From Planctomycetota bacterium (GTDB taxonomy: Bacteria; Planctomycetota; Brocadiia; SM23-32), in contig JAGYMJ010000431.1 of assembly GCA_018400625.1 (NCBI GenBank), positions 1 to 7,056 of the forward strand: a DNA stretch of 7,056 nucleotides. Reading direction: 5' to 3'. Made by a program: the position numbers and the translations under genes. Shown here one piece after another: positions 7,023-7,056 of this stretch. Position 1 is the stretch's first letter. Each line of letters opens with the position of its first letter. The notes under the pieces were generated by a model. That model saw only the letters and a program-made list of their open reading frames with translations, searched no databases and was not told where the DNA came from.

Positions 7023-7056
7023 ATTCCTACCGCCGGGCTTGTCCCGGTGGAGGAGT
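7023..7056. repeat. Strong 14-bp palindrome at the window edge
   Basis: ATTCCT (7023-7028) pairs with AGGAGT (7051-7056), and CCGCCGGG (7030-7037) pairs with CCCGGTGG (7043-7050). The result is 14 base pairs including two G.T pairs, one bulged A (7029) and a five-base loop CTTGT. No T-run is visible on either strand next to the stem within the window. Its form is that of a dispersed intergenic palindromic repeat; it could instead be a terminator whose tail lies beyond the window, or part of a structured RNA leader. Confidence 0.5.

Noticed and set aside
7049..7056. Terminal GGAGGAGT as the first bases of a tRNA-Ser
   Set aside because: Most of these bases pair in the palindrome, and the rest of any tRNA would be outside the window.

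Overview
The window holds five complete genes, all on the + strand and tightly packed, with about 120-140 bases of non-coding sequence at each end. They encode a PTS Enzyme I (ptsI), the HflK and HflC SPFH membrane proteins, a long-form dihydrodipicolinate synthase (dapA), and a GH15-like glycosidase. Base composition looks close to 50% GC, Shine-Dalgarno sites are ordinary, and the hflKC pair points to a bacterium with a Gram-negative type of envelope. A planctomycete/PVC-type or deltaproteobacterial environmental genome would fit, but nothing here fixes the phylum.

Layout: 1-122 is non-coding and begins with a bulged GC-rich palindrome. ptsI (123-1916) ends in a stem-loop lying inside its last codons (1873-1910). 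One base after its stop codon begins a near-consensus sigma70-type promoter, TTGACA-N17-TATAGT (1918-1946). It should start a transcript of about 5 kb: hflK (2024-3040), hflC (3037-4056, ATGA overlap), dapA (4093-5136, start moved downstream of the longest frame because of its RBS) and the GH15-like gene (5129-6919, 8-base overlap). No U-tract terminator is seen after the last gene. Instead the final 140 bases hold an extended -10 promoter (6966-6974), a small stem-loop, and a strong 14-bp palindrome that reaches the window edge.

How the genes relate: EI passes phosphate from PEP to HPr, but no ptsH or Enzyme II gene is inside the window. HflK and HflC are expected to assemble together in the membrane, usually around the FtsH protease. 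DapA makes the first committed intermediate of lysine and diaminopimelate synthesis, so it feeds cell-wall and lysine supply. The GH15-like enzyme has no signal peptide and probably acts on an internal alpha-glucan or oligosaccharide. The last four genes appear to be co-transcribed although they have no obvious shared pathway.

I see no mobile element, CRISPR array, defence system or other plainly new system. The observations most worth checking are the plant-like Trp in the predicted lysine-feedback site of DapA, its extra insertion and tail, the tight dapA-GH15 coupling, the unusual acid/base motif of the GH15-like enzyme, and the palindromes at the two window ends.
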